Source: Singulisphaera acidiphila DSM 18658 (GTDB lineage Bacteria > Planctomycetota > Planctomycetia > Isosphaerales > Isosphaeraceae). Taken from it: a stretch of DNA of 64,000 nt. Shown here piece after piece: positions 9,656 to 18,276 of this stretch. Numbering within the stretch: the first letter of the stretch is position 1; each line of letters opens with the position of its first letter. Made by a program: the position numbers and the translations under genes. Below the pieces are notes generated by a model. It had not been told where the DNA came from and searched no databases. It saw only the letters and a program-made list of their open reading frames with translations. The DNA is taken from assembly GCF_000242455.2 (NCBI RefSeq), contig NC_019892.1, positions 2,418,001 through 2,482,000 of the forward strand, given 5' to 3'.

Positions 9656-12600
9656 TCCGACTCCTCCTCGAGCGTCCAGTCGATCGTGAGGCGAGAGCGA
9701 GGATTCGCCTTCAATTTCTCAAGCAATTCCTGAGACTTCGAGTCCCAATCCTTTGCGGTCATTCGATCCTGCTGACCCGACCCAATCGGCGTCCATCGCT
9801 TCGGGCCAGGCGCTGGAGTGGGTTTGGGATCAGGCTGGATTGGTGGCTTCGGCTTAGCCACCTTGGGAGGCGTGAGTAACTGGATGGCCCGCCCCTCGGC
9901 GTCGGACAACTTGGAGGCCAGTCCGCTCGCCAGCGCGTGCTCGTCGGTCTTCAGCCAGGTGACGACATCCTTGATGAGCCTTGCCGCCTCGTCAGCCCGA
10001 TCGCCGTGGATGTCCGAGACCGCCGTGAAGAGATCCCATCGCGTATTGTTCAGGCTGTTCAAGACCGCTGCCGCCGACTTGAGGCTCTTCCCCATCGCCG
10101 TGCTCGAGGTTTCCAGCGTGGCTCGGGCGATGGCCCCAACCAGCTTCGTGGCCTCTTTTCCGTCGCATGAGGCGAGGAACTCTCGGACGGCCTTCGCGGT
10201 TTTCACCCGATCCGCTTGAGCGACGTCGCCCTCAGCGAGGTTGAGGTGACTCAGCACGACCTGGAGCCGGTCGGCGAGTCGATCGCAGTCGGGGCGGTAC
10301 TCTTTGAGGCTCTCGTTTACCTTCGATGTCAGCGTCGCCAGGTTCGAGGCGTTCAGGAGCTTGGAGACCGCGTGCCCCAAGATCTCGGCCACGCGGGTCA
10401 CGGACCCTTCCCAATCCTTGAGGTCGGGAAGGCTTTGTTCCAGAAGTTCCAGCTCGTTGGGCAGGTCGTCCAGGCTCGGCGCGTAGTTCCCGCCGTAGCG
10501 CATGAACGAACGATTGGTTTGATCGGCATAGACAAGGATGAGCAGGTTCTGGATCTCACGAGGGAGCCCGCGTTCCTCGGGTTGGTCCATCCACTTCCGC
10601 AGTTCGCCCACCGTGGGGTGGGTTTGGTCGGACGCCGCCAGCAAGCGATTGAAGTGGCTCTTCCAGAAGTTCGTGAGGACGAAGTGCGTCTCGGACATCG
10701 TCCCGAGCTCGAGCGGGTTGCAGACATTGCGGAGCTTCTGGCGGACGGCCTTATCCTCGACGAAGACTCGACCGTCGGGCGTCCGGGTCGCCTCCTGGCA
10801 GACCTCCAGCACCTGCCGGAGATCCTTCCCAGGCTTGATCTCCTGGCCGAACTTGGGGTGCTTGGGAAACTGGTGCGTTAAGGCCTGGTCGAGCAGATGC
10901 TCGAGGGCCTCACCGAGGTTCGCCCCGACGGGCCGCTGGAGCACGAGCGTCGGGTAAAGCGACTGGAAATGCGACTCCGACATGTCGTAGGAGTCGTCGA
11001 GCGTTCCCGGGGTCGGCTCGGAGCGGATCGCGAAGGCCGCTTCCACCGCCTGGACGAGTCGCTGAGACAAGGCGCTCTGCTGATTCTGGAGCAATAGCCG
11101 GGCGGTCTGCCGGTCCTGGAGCGAGAGGTGCTGGGCGTACTGGTCGAGGTTGTTGCCCAGGAGCAGCCTCTCGATGATGACCAGCTTGCCAAGCTCCGTC
11201 TGGGTTCGAGGCGAGAAGAACGAGGGGAGCCACGCCAGGGTCCGCGGCTTCTCCTTTTTGTTCCGGAACTTGTTGATCCGATCCAGATCCTCGATCGGGG
11301 AGTGCCCTTCGGAGTCAAACGGGAAGTCAACGACCAGCTTCCACTCATCCCCGGAGCGCAGCGAGTCGTCGGGCAAGGACCGGACATTGGTGAACAGCAC
11401 GTCGCAGGACCGCCGACTTCCCCGCCAGACGAAGGCGTGCGAGATATACATCTCGTCCTGCTCGGGGACGTTCATCGACTTGAACAGCATCTGCCGCAAC
11501 TTGAACTGGCGGTTGCCGGGGTTGTCGTAGACCCGGGCGGCCTCAATGATCCCCTCGGTGTCGACCCCCGAGAGCTGGATCGACACGGTCGGATTGGTCG
11601 GCTCCTCGCCGACCCGGATCTCGCCCACCATCCCCGCCCAGGTGCGGAACTTCTGGGCGACCACCTGATGCTCCCGGCCCGGAATCCGCGATCGGATCGA
11701 GCCGTGATTGAGCGCGGCGAGCCGCATGCAGGTCATGTTCTTGAGCGCCTCGACCCCATGGACGAGAGCCGACAAGAGCAGGCTCTTGATCAACCGATCG
11801 TCGTTCTCGAACAGCCGCAGGCGGGCCGCAACCTCCTCGCTGTCCGCTGCCCGCTCCCGGTCCACCTCCAGGTCGACTTGATGCTGCTGCTCGAGCAAGG
11901 GCCGGAGCTTGGCCTGGTAGAGCTTCTTGGCATTCTCGAAGTTCACCCGCATCACGTCGGTGAACGCCTCGTCGCCGTGCGCCACCACGTCCCAGAGGTC
12001 GCCGAGCGGGATGACGTCGCCGAGCCGGAGCGTGTCCCGGCGATTGACCAGGAGCTGGAGCATGATCTTGAGCGCGGTCCGTTCCCGCTGCAACGCGCTC
12101 GACACCGCGACCAGCGCCTGAATCAAGGCCGGGCTGAAGGGATACACCTGCTTGAACATCGCCCGGTCCGATTCCCTGGTGAGCAGGATCTCCATGATCT
12201 CCTGGCGCACCTGGGCCGTCTTCTCGAAGGCCTCGTTCAGCTCGGCCGCACACACGTCGTTCTTGGGCCGCAGGACCCGCTTCTGGGCGATGAGCGGCAA
12301 GTTGCGATCTTCGAGCGTGATCGTGTGGAACCGGCCCTCCCAGTGAGCGAGCACGTCCGAGAAGTTGAGTTGCTCGACTCCCGTCACGTTGTCGCCGATG
12401 AGATCGCGCAAGTCCCGCTGGCGGGCCACAAAGCTGATGATCGGGGCAGGGCGGTCCGACTTGCGGGACTCGACCAGCTTTGCCAGCTTGTTCCCCTCGG
12501 TCTGGACGAAGCCCAGGTCGGCCGAGTGGGTGGCGAGCCAGAGGATCAACTCATCAAGGAACAGAATCAGGGCATCATAGCCAAGCGACTTGGCATGAGC

Positions 12601-13359
12601 GCTGATGATGCTGAGGCCCACATCGAGGTCGACGTAGGCTTCGTCCTTCCCCTGAGCGATCCCCTTGAAGGCGGGGAAGATGTATTGGACAAGGTCGCCA
12701 ACCAGCCGGCTGCGTTCTTGGCTGGACGGGGGCGCTTCCATCGCGGCCTCGAACCGGGGTGCATCCCAGCCCTTGGCCATCTTGCCCCAGCCCGCGCTGC
12801 CGGGGTTTTTCTGCCCCTGGTTCAGGTCCTCGAAGAACTTCTCGTCCCCGAGCCGCTGGCGGTACTGTACGGCGTTCTTGAAGATCTCGTCGGCCAGGTA
12901 GACACCGGGCAGGGGGGCGCCGGGGTGGGCCTCCATCACGTGATCGACGTAGCCGCCGAGGATCGCCGTCTCCATGTTCCGGGCGCCGATCATGTGGTAC
13001 GGCACGAGCAGGAACTTCTTGTTCTCGACCCAACTGTGCTTGGCGCAGACCTTGGCAAGATCGGGTAACGACCGCGCGTCGGCGTCGTGCTTCAGGAGCA
13101 GGTGGAGCACGGCCATGAAGTGGGATTTACCTGCGCCGAAGCTCCCGTGCAGGTAGCACGCCTTGCTGTTGACCGCGTCGACGGCCGAGCTGATGAATCC
13201 CAGGGCGTCGTCGAAGCACTCGACGAGTTGGGGCGTGACGACGTAGTCCTCGAGCGTCTTCTTTGGATCGGTGACCCCTTTGGAGAGGTTGAGGACGAAG
13301 TCCCCCTTGCGGACTCGCTCCGGAAGGATCAGAAGCTCGCTGATGAGCCGCTCGGGCAT
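9652..13359 (-). CDS. pglY: BREX type 2 ATPase PglY
   Basis: A 1235-residue AAA-type ATPase, the type 2 counterpart of BrxC. Walker A is LHGSFGAGKSHF (about residues 70-81) and Walker B lies in YDALILFLDELILWLA. A long helical middle follows. The last ~120 residues hold a proline/lysine-rich linker (PPKVAKPKPPIQPDPKPTPA) before a short conserved C-terminal segment. Length and architecture match PglY proteins. It opens the second half of the operon; a 270-base gap containing AT-rich inverted repeats precedes it, so it may have its own promoter in addition to read-through from pglX. Confidence 0.93.
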   Translation of the reverse strand: MPERLISELLILPERVRKGDFVLNLSKGVTDPKKTLEDYVVTPQLVECFDDALGFISSAVDAVNSKACYLHGSFGAGKSHFMAVLHLLLKHDADARSLPDLAKVCAKHSWVENKKFLLVPYHMIGARNMETAILGGYVDHVMEAHPGAPLPGVYLADEIFKNAVQYRQRLGDEKFFEDLNQGQKNPGSAGWGKMAKGWDAPRFEAAMEAPPSSQERSRLVGDLVQYIFPAFKGIAQGKDEAYVDLDVGLSIISAHAKSLGYDALILFLDELILWLATHSADLGFVQTEGNKLAKLVESRKSDRPAPIISFVARQRDLRDLIGDNVTGVEQLNFSDVLAHWEGRFHTITLEDRNLPLIAQKRVLRPKNDVCAAELNEAFEKTAQVRQEIMEILLTRESDRAMFKQVYPFSPALIQALVAVSSALQRERTALKIMLQLLVNRRDTLRLGDVIPLGDLWDVVAHGDEAFTDVMRVNFENAKKLYQAKLRPLLEQQHQVDLEVDRERAADSEEVAARLRLFENDDRLIKSLLLSALVHGVEALKNMTCMRLAALNHGSIRSRIPGREHQVVAQKFRTWAGMVGEIRVGEEPTNPTVSIQLSGVDTEGIIEAARVYDNPGNRQFKLRQMLFKSMNVPEQDEMYISHAFVWRGSRRSCDVLFTNVRSLPDDSLRSGDEWKLVVDFPFDSEGHSPIEDLDRINKFRNKKEKPRTLAWLPSFFSPRTQTELGKLVIIERLLLGNNLDQYAQHLSLQDRQTARLLLQNQQSALSQRLVQAVEAAFAIRSEPTPGTLDDSYDMSESHFQSLYPTLVLQRPVGANLGEALEHLLDQALTHQFPKHPKFGQEIKPGKDLRQVLEVCQEATRTPDGRVFVEDKAVRQKLRNVCNPLELGTMSETHFVLTNFWKSHFNRLLAASDQTHPTVGELRKWMDQPEERGLPREIQNLLILVYADQTNRSFMRYGGNYAPSLDDLPNELELLEQSLPDLKDWEGSVTRVAEILGHAVSKLLNASNLATLTSKVNESLKEYRPDCDRLADRLQVVLSHLNLAEGDVAQADRVKTAKAVREFLASCDGKEATKLVGAIARATLETSSTAMGKSLKSAAAVLNSLNNTRWDLFTAVSDIHGDRADEAARLIKDVVTWLKTDEHALASGLASKLSDAEGRAIQLLTPPKVAKPKPPIQPDPKPTPAPGPKRWTPIGSGQQDRMTAKDWDSKSQELLEKLKANPRSRLTIDWTLEEESE

Positions 13360-13629
13360 GATCGTTTCCCACTCCCCCCTTGCGATCGATCGATTCGTCT
13401 CGAATCGAAAACGGGATTAGTTTTACGCAACTTGTTAGTTTGGAATCGATTACAAAAAATGTCTGTCAGCCGCTAAAACTAAAACCAAGACTAATTCGAC
13501 TCGCTCAGTGTTGTCTGAGTCTGATGTTCCTGGCCCTGCATTTCGTCCCCGATCATCTGCCGGCGCCTCTCTGGAAGCAGGATTCCGACGTTCGCTGATC
13601 AGGATGAGCTTGTCTCTCGTGGCACCGCT
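13360..13629 (-). promoter_or_regulatory. AT-rich leader of pglY with inverted repeats
   Basis: The gap between vapC and pglY contains an AT-rich block in otherwise GC-rich DNA. TTAGTTTTA (13417-13425) and TAAAACTAA (13474-13482) form a perfect 9-bp inverted repeat 48 bases apart, with a further TTAGTTT at 13435. The position fits a promoter/operator for the pglYZ-brxD-brxHI half of the operon. This is inferred from location and composition only. Confidence 0.4.
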
Positions 13630-14028
13630 TCAGGGAGTGAGCCAGTCGTCGAGCCGGAGGCCGGGTATGTACTGGTAATCCGCCGTGTTGTGGGTCACGA
13701 GGGTCAGGTTGTGGACCAAGGCGGCCGAGGCGATCATCAGGTCGGCGGTCGGGACGGAAATACCCTGTTGCCACAGCGTACCACGCACCTGGCCGAACGT
13801 GTGGGCGCAGGCCGGATCGAAGTCGACCACGTGGACCTCTTGCAGGAGGTCGGCGACCAGGGCGAGAAGCCGGTTCACCTGTGAGTGCTTGTACGCCCCG
13901 GCATACAGTTCCGCTAGCGTGACGCTAGAGATAGCGAGCTGGCCGATGTGCTGGATGAACCGATGAGCCAGTTGCGCCGGCCTCCGCATGTGGGCCGAGC
14001 AGGTGTCCGTGTCCAGGAGGAAGTTCAT
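13630..14028 (-). CDS. vapC: VapC-type PIN-domain toxin
   Basis: A 132-residue PIN-domain ribonuclease. The acidic metal-binding residues expected of VapC toxins are visible in [14 protein letters not shown], in the AEL of [14 protein letters not shown], and in [17 protein letters not shown], followed by [16 protein letters not shown]. VapC proteins cut tRNA or rRNA and are held in check by a cognate antitoxin. ATG at 14026-14028 overlaps the end of the upstream antitoxin gene by four bases. The pair sits inside the BREX operon between pglX and pglY, in the same orientation. Confidence 0.88.
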   Translation of the reverse strand: MNFLLDTDTCSAHMRRPAQLAHRFIQHIGQLAISSVTLAELYAGAYKHSQVNRLLALVADLLQEVHVVDFDPACAHTFGQVRGTLWQQGISVPTADLMIASAALVHNLTLVTHNTADYQYIPGLRLDDWLTP

Positions 14029-14279
14029 GTGTTTCCGAGGTCGGGGGTTGGAGGCCGCCGTTCATGCTTCCGGGCCTGATGGACTTCCTCCATGATGTCA
14101 TCCCATTCCGTATCGTCAGCCAGGGCACCCTCAGTGCGGAGAAAGCCCTCACCTGGCTGCCGGGACGAGCGTGTAATCAACGTCACCTGCACTTCGACTT
14201 CCTGGCCTTCAGCTACGCCGGGGTCTTCGTCGAGTTCGATGGTCTTGCCGTGGACTCGGCCGTGAATGGTTCGGGTCAT
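14025..14279 (-). CDS. Antitoxin of the VapC pair (VapB-like)
   Basis: An 84-residue protein starting [20 protein letters not shown], a short beta-rich N-terminal half like those of AbrB/DUF104-type antitoxins, and an acidic helical tail ([20 protein letters not shown]) of the kind that wraps around PIN toxins. I start at ATG 14279, which follows AAGGAG at a standard distance; the frame is open 28 codons further but without a ribosome site. Its stop overlaps the toxin start. It should neutralise VapC and autoregulate the pair. Confidence 0.75.
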   Translation of the reverse strand: MTRTIHGRVHGKTIELDEDPGVAEGQEVEVQVTLITRSSRQPGEGFLRTEGALADDTEWDDIMEEVHQARKHERRPPTPDLGNT

Positions 14280-14620
14280 GGTCCGCTCCTTTTGATCGTG
14301 GGGTTCGCTCTCTGGTGAGGGACTCGCTCCATTGAGGTCCTCACTTAAGGGGACTGACTCCAAAGGACCGGTTTCTTTCTGTTAGATAATTGCAACTCGT
14401 TTTACATGAGTGGGTTGCGGATTTTCGTGTCTTTTGAATTGCGTAAAAATTGGAATAAACTCGGCTTCCTGAATCGGATTTACGTAATTCCCACCGGGAG
14501 CCTCTCTCTCGGTTGAATTGTATCAGCGACCGTCTCAACCGAGCCTTCCGGGATGGAGCGATACAATTCCCGCCGGTTGCCTCGATTCTCTCCTTGAGCT
14601 TGGCGTCGAGTTCGGCGGAA
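14280..14620. promoter_or_regulatory. Gap between pglX end and toxin-antitoxin genes
   Basis: This stretch holds no supported gene. It is AT-rich at 14385-14480 and contains a perfect 10-bp inverted repeat, GAATTGTATC (14515-14524) and GATACAATTC (14560-14569), just downstream of pglX. The repeat could be a transcription pause/terminator hairpin (no T-run) or a remnant boundary of the inserted toxin-antitoxin module. The antitoxin promoter should lie here. Confidence 0.4.
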
Positions 14621-17600
14621 TCATTCGGCATCCTCCGCCAAGGACTTCTTCTTGCGAGGCGAGTGGGCCTTCCGGGCCTTCTCGGGAGGCTGCCAGTTGC
14701 GGATGTCGTCCAGGGTCAGGCCGAGTTCGTGGGAGTCGTTCTCCAGCAGGGTCTGGTACGACTGGCCCGCCGTGTCGCCGAACTCGGGGTCGATCTCAGG
14801 ATGCCACTGGTGAATCCAAGGCAGGAGTTGATCGAGGCCGGCCAGGAGGGGGGACAGACGCATGTTGTCCCAGCCTTCCCGCTTGCGGGCGTCGTAGTAG
14901 GCGACGAGGGAGGTTGCCTGCTGGAGGTGGTCCCAGCCGGCCCAGCCGACAACCAGGCTGGGGTCGCTCTCGGTCTGGAGGTGCGGGTAGCTGATCCATC
15001 GCTCCTTGGGCACGTCGAGCTTGCCCCGGAGTCGCCAATAGTCGTTCTTCAGGAAGTCCGGAGTGGTGTACTTGGGCGGGACAGGGATGTCACCCACGTC
15101 TCCCCCGGCGTCCTGCTTCCGCTGGAGAGCCCAGGTGCGTTCCCAGACCTCACGCTTGCGAAGTCCTGAGGGCTTGTACCGTAGGACAGGCAAGAACGAG
15201 ACGGCCTCGGCTTCGACCAGTTCGGCCACCAGGGCGGTCACGTCGAAGTCGGGGCGGCCACGGTAGAGCGCCGCCACCGGCAGGAACTCAGGATCGCCGC
15301 TGGCCCGGTCGGCGAGTTGGGCCGTGGATTGCAGCTCCACGTTCGGCCAGTAACGGGGCGACTCCAGCCGGTCGAGGAGCCAGCCCTTCAAGGCCCGCCG
15401 CTCCTGTTCCTCCCAAGGCTCGGTATTCCAGCGGCGTTTGTACTCGGGCCGCTCAATCAGTTCGATTTCCTTGATCGTGTCGATGACCCGGATACGTCGC
15501 TCGACGAGCGTGCGGTAGGCGGTGGGCCAATGCGCCGGGATCTCGGTGATTGGCGTCGAGCCGTGCCGCACAAACCACGTCGTCTGCAACTTGCCTTCGG
15601 CCATCCGCCGGGCCATGATGATCTCGAAGGCCCGCTCTCCCAGCCGGATTTCGGGTAGGTCGTTGCCGATGTATCGGAGGTCGTCGCTGAGCAGGTCGTA
15701 GAGCCGGTAGCACTCCCAGTCGAGTTCTTCCTGCAGGGCGATCATCCGGCCCCGAACACAAGCCGCCGTCGCCCGGCCCTCCTCCAGACCGGCCTGAGTG
15801 GGTATGCCGCGTTGCACGATCGCATTGGGGAGCGAAACGTTGTACTTCTGGCCCAGGCCATCGAATAGCCGGGAGAGATCAAGGGGGCGTTGTTCCGGGA
15901 TGGGGAAGTTCAGGAGCTGCGTTCCGGTAAACTCAAACCGTTGATATGCGGGATCGGCATGAGCTTCTCCGCCATCCCCTTTGTGCTTGCCCGACATCAC
16001 CTGCTTCATCCAGAAGCACGCCGTGGAGCTGTTGAGCAGGCCGAGCAGGGCGAGGTGGTCGTCCTCGGTTGCGTCGGCGGGGAGCTTGATGATCGGAGCC
16101 GAGCAGTTGAAGAGCTGGCGTTCCCTGTCTAATACGAAATGGTTGTGAGTGGCAATTTTTGAAAAAGCGATTGTACGTGGCGTGCGCAATCGCTCTTTCT
16201 GGAATCTACTCCATTCGTACCAAGTGAGACCAATTTGGCGATGGTCTCCGTTTGGTTCACGACGTGTCCACAAAGTTACACGGCAGGGCCAAAGAAATTT
16301 TATAACACCAGAGTCGCTTTGCTCTCTCACCGGCCGCAATTGATCATCGTAGGGGTACAGCACTGATTCGATGGTCGAGATGGTCCAGTCACGGATGGCG
16401 TCACCTTCCACATCGCTGGCGATGTTAGTAACGTTCACACCTGCCCGAATCAGGGATGCCCTGTCAGCGAAATAAATATCATCTGCACGTGTCATGAACA
16501 TTAAGCCAATGAGATCCACGGCATCCGCTAGTATTGAACCTGAGAGTTCAAGAATCTCCTTTAGGTCAGCCGCCCCGCCTCCACCGATACTCCAAGGATG
16601 AGAGGCAAAAGTCTTTCTTGGCACCTCCGTCGTCGAGGTAAATTCGTCCTCGGCACCCGCCCGGTCGATCTGGCTGAGGATCGAATGCCAAACCAGCCCT
16701 TGGGATGGATCGTCGGGAGTAGTTGGCTCTCCCTTGATGCCCAGCACGGCTCGCACCGTATCGCTAACAGGCTTACGACTGCGTCCGTACAGGATTACAG
16801 TTGGCGTGCCATGACCGGGGATGTGCGCCCCGGAAGTGTCGAGTACGTGCGTCAGGTCGACCCTGGGGAAAAACTCTTCTATCAGTTTCTTGCCAAATTC
16901 CCGCTTCATGAACGAATTGGCGGTGATCATTCCAACGTAACCCGGTCCAGAACTCACTGTCTCACTGTCCTGATTGATTCGCTCCCCCTTGCGAATCGCC
17001 AGCTCCCAGAACCGTTGAGTGAAAGGCACCCCAAGCGAGTATTGCCGGTGACAGGCGCTGTACAATTCTCGATATTTTTCGCTCTGCGCCTTGTCCTTCA
17101 CCGTTATGTACGGCGGATTGCCAACGACGACGTGATATCCTTGTCCCAGGACTTCATCAAGGGCGGCGAGTTCTTCGATGGCATAGATCCGATCTACTTC
17201 CTCGAAAAAATTTCCTTGCCGTTTGATTGGTACTCGCTCGCCGTTGAAGCTTGGCTTGCTGCCCCAAAGCAGGCTGTCGCCAGTGGCGAGATGGAGCTTC
17301 CAAGAATAATTCTGCTGATTCAGCTTCTTGATTCCGCAAGCGTTCACGACCGCCACGAGCAATCGGAATCGGGTGATAGCGACGGCGAACGGATTGATGT
17401 CCACCCCCCAAACACCGTCGAGGGCATTTTGGGCGGCGACGACCTTGTTATTGACTCCATGCTCCGGCTTCATCCACTCGTGAAATAGACGATCGAATGC
17501 TCCTAGAAGGAAATGCCCCGATCCGCAGGCTGGATCGATCATCCGCAAGCCATCTAGACCGAACTCGTCGAGGGCAAACGTCAGCGTCCGGTCGAGGATG

Positions 17601-18274
17601 AACTCTTCGACGAAGACCGGCGTTTGTAAAAGGGCGAACTTCTTGCGAGCATGCTCCGAGAGGTCTTGATACAGATCTCCGAGGAACCGGGCCTGCGGAG
17701 ACAACTTCTCGTACACGTCGACGATGGGTTGAGTGTCCCACTTTTCGGTGGCGAACGAGCGTTTCAAGCCGCCCACCTCCGCATCAACTTCCTGGAAGAA
17801 CTCAAGCAACCGTTTCGCCGCATCGCCGCTCGGTGCCAGGGCCCACAGCGGTGTCTTCCCCTCAGCGAAGAGTTCGGCCGCTGCCGGGATCTTACGCACC
17901 TCCACGAACACATGGTGGAGATATTCCCGATCGGTGTCGTGAGGATGACTCCTGAAGAAGAGTTCGTGCTCCCCTTCAGCCATCTTGCCGTGCTCCCCCT
18001 CACCGGCAATCCAACGCTCGTTGATGAGGTCGTTGTCCTCCATAAAACGGACGAAGACGCAGGCGAGCACCCAAGCCACGGCGACCTGATCGAGATAGTC
18101 GTCACGCCACTCTTCGAAAGACTGAGCCGTGCGCCCACTTTCCTTGATCTTCCGATGCGCTTCCCTCAGCCCGGCGTCGCTCTCGGCATCGGTCATCGAT
18201 CGGACAAGCAGGTCTTCGGCCAGATCCTTGACGACCCCCCTGAGTTCGGGGAGCAGTGTCTTAATATAGACCAT
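14621..18274 (-). CDS. pglX: BREX type 2 adenine-specific DNA methyltransferase PglX
   Basis: A 1217-residue class I methyltransferase. The AdoMet-binding motif is DPACGSGHF at residues 247-255, a second nucleotide-contact segment is WGVDINPFAVAITRF, and the catalytic N6-adenine motif NPPY is at 386-389. PglX modifies host DNA at a non-palindromic site and so distinguishes self from phage. A large C-terminal half (target recognition, about residues 560-1217) follows. It starts two bases after the pglW stop, so the two are coupled. No disrupting mutation is visible. Confidence 0.94.
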   Translation of the reverse strand: MVYIKTLLPELRGVVKDLAEDLLVRSMTDAESDAGLREAHRKIKESGRTAQSFEEWRDDYLDQVAVAWVLACVFVRFMEDNDLINERWIAGEGEHGKMAEGEHELFFRSHPHDTDREYLHHVFVEVRKIPAAAELFAEGKTPLWALAPSGDAAKRLLEFFQEVDAEVGGLKRSFATEKWDTQPIVDVYEKLSPQARFLGDLYQDLSEHARKKFALLQTPVFVEEFILDRTLTFALDEFGLDGLRMIDPACGSGHFLLGAFDRLFHEWMKPEHGVNNKVVAAQNALDGVWGVDINPFAVAITRFRLLVAVVNACGIKKLNQQNYSWKLHLATGDSLLWGSKPSFNGERVPIKRQGNFFEEVDRIYAIEELAALDEVLGQGYHVVVGNPPYITVKDKAQSEKYRELYSACHRQYSLGVPFTQRFWELAIRKGERINQDSETVSSGPGYVGMITANSFMKREFGKKLIEEFFPRVDLTHVLDTSGAHIPGHGTPTVILYGRSRKPVSDTVRAVLGIKGEPTTPDDPSQGLVWHSILSQIDRAGAEDEFTSTTEVPRKTFASHPWSIGGGGAADLKEILELSGSILADAVDLIGLMFMTRADDIYFADRASLIRAGVNVTNIASDVEGDAIRDWTISTIESVLYPYDDQLRPVREQSDSGVIKFLWPCRVTLWTRREPNGDHRQIGLTWYEWSRFQKERLRTPRTIAFSKIATHNHFVLDRERQLFNCSAPIIKLPADATEDDHLALLGLLNSSTACFWMKQVMSGKHKGDGGEAHADPAYQRFEFTGTQLLNFPIPEQRPLDLSRLFDGLGQKYNVSLPNAIVQRGIPTQAGLEEGRATAACVRGRMIALQEELDWECYRLYDLLSDDLRYIGNDLPEIRLGERAFEIIMARRMAEGKLQTTWFVRHGSTPITEIPAHWPTAYRTLVERRIRVIDTIKEIELIERPEYKRRWNTEPWEEQERRALKGWLLDRLESPRYWPNVELQSTAQLADRASGDPEFLPVAALYRGRPDFDVTALVAELVEAEAVSFLPVLRYKPSGLRKREVWERTWALQRKQDAGGDVGDIPVPPKYTTPDFLKNDYWRLRGKLDVPKERWISYPHLQTESDPSLVVGWAGWDHLQQATSLVAYYDARKREGWDNMRLSPLLAGLDQLLPWIHQWHPEIDPEFGDTAGQSYQTLLENDSHELGLTLDDIRNWQPPEKARKAHSPRKKKSLAEDAE

Positions 18275-18276
18275 GT

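Noticed and set aside
11128-13068. Plus-strand open frame of 646 codons opposite pglY
   Set aside because: Antisense shadow; pglY on the other strand has full ATPase motifs and operon coupling.
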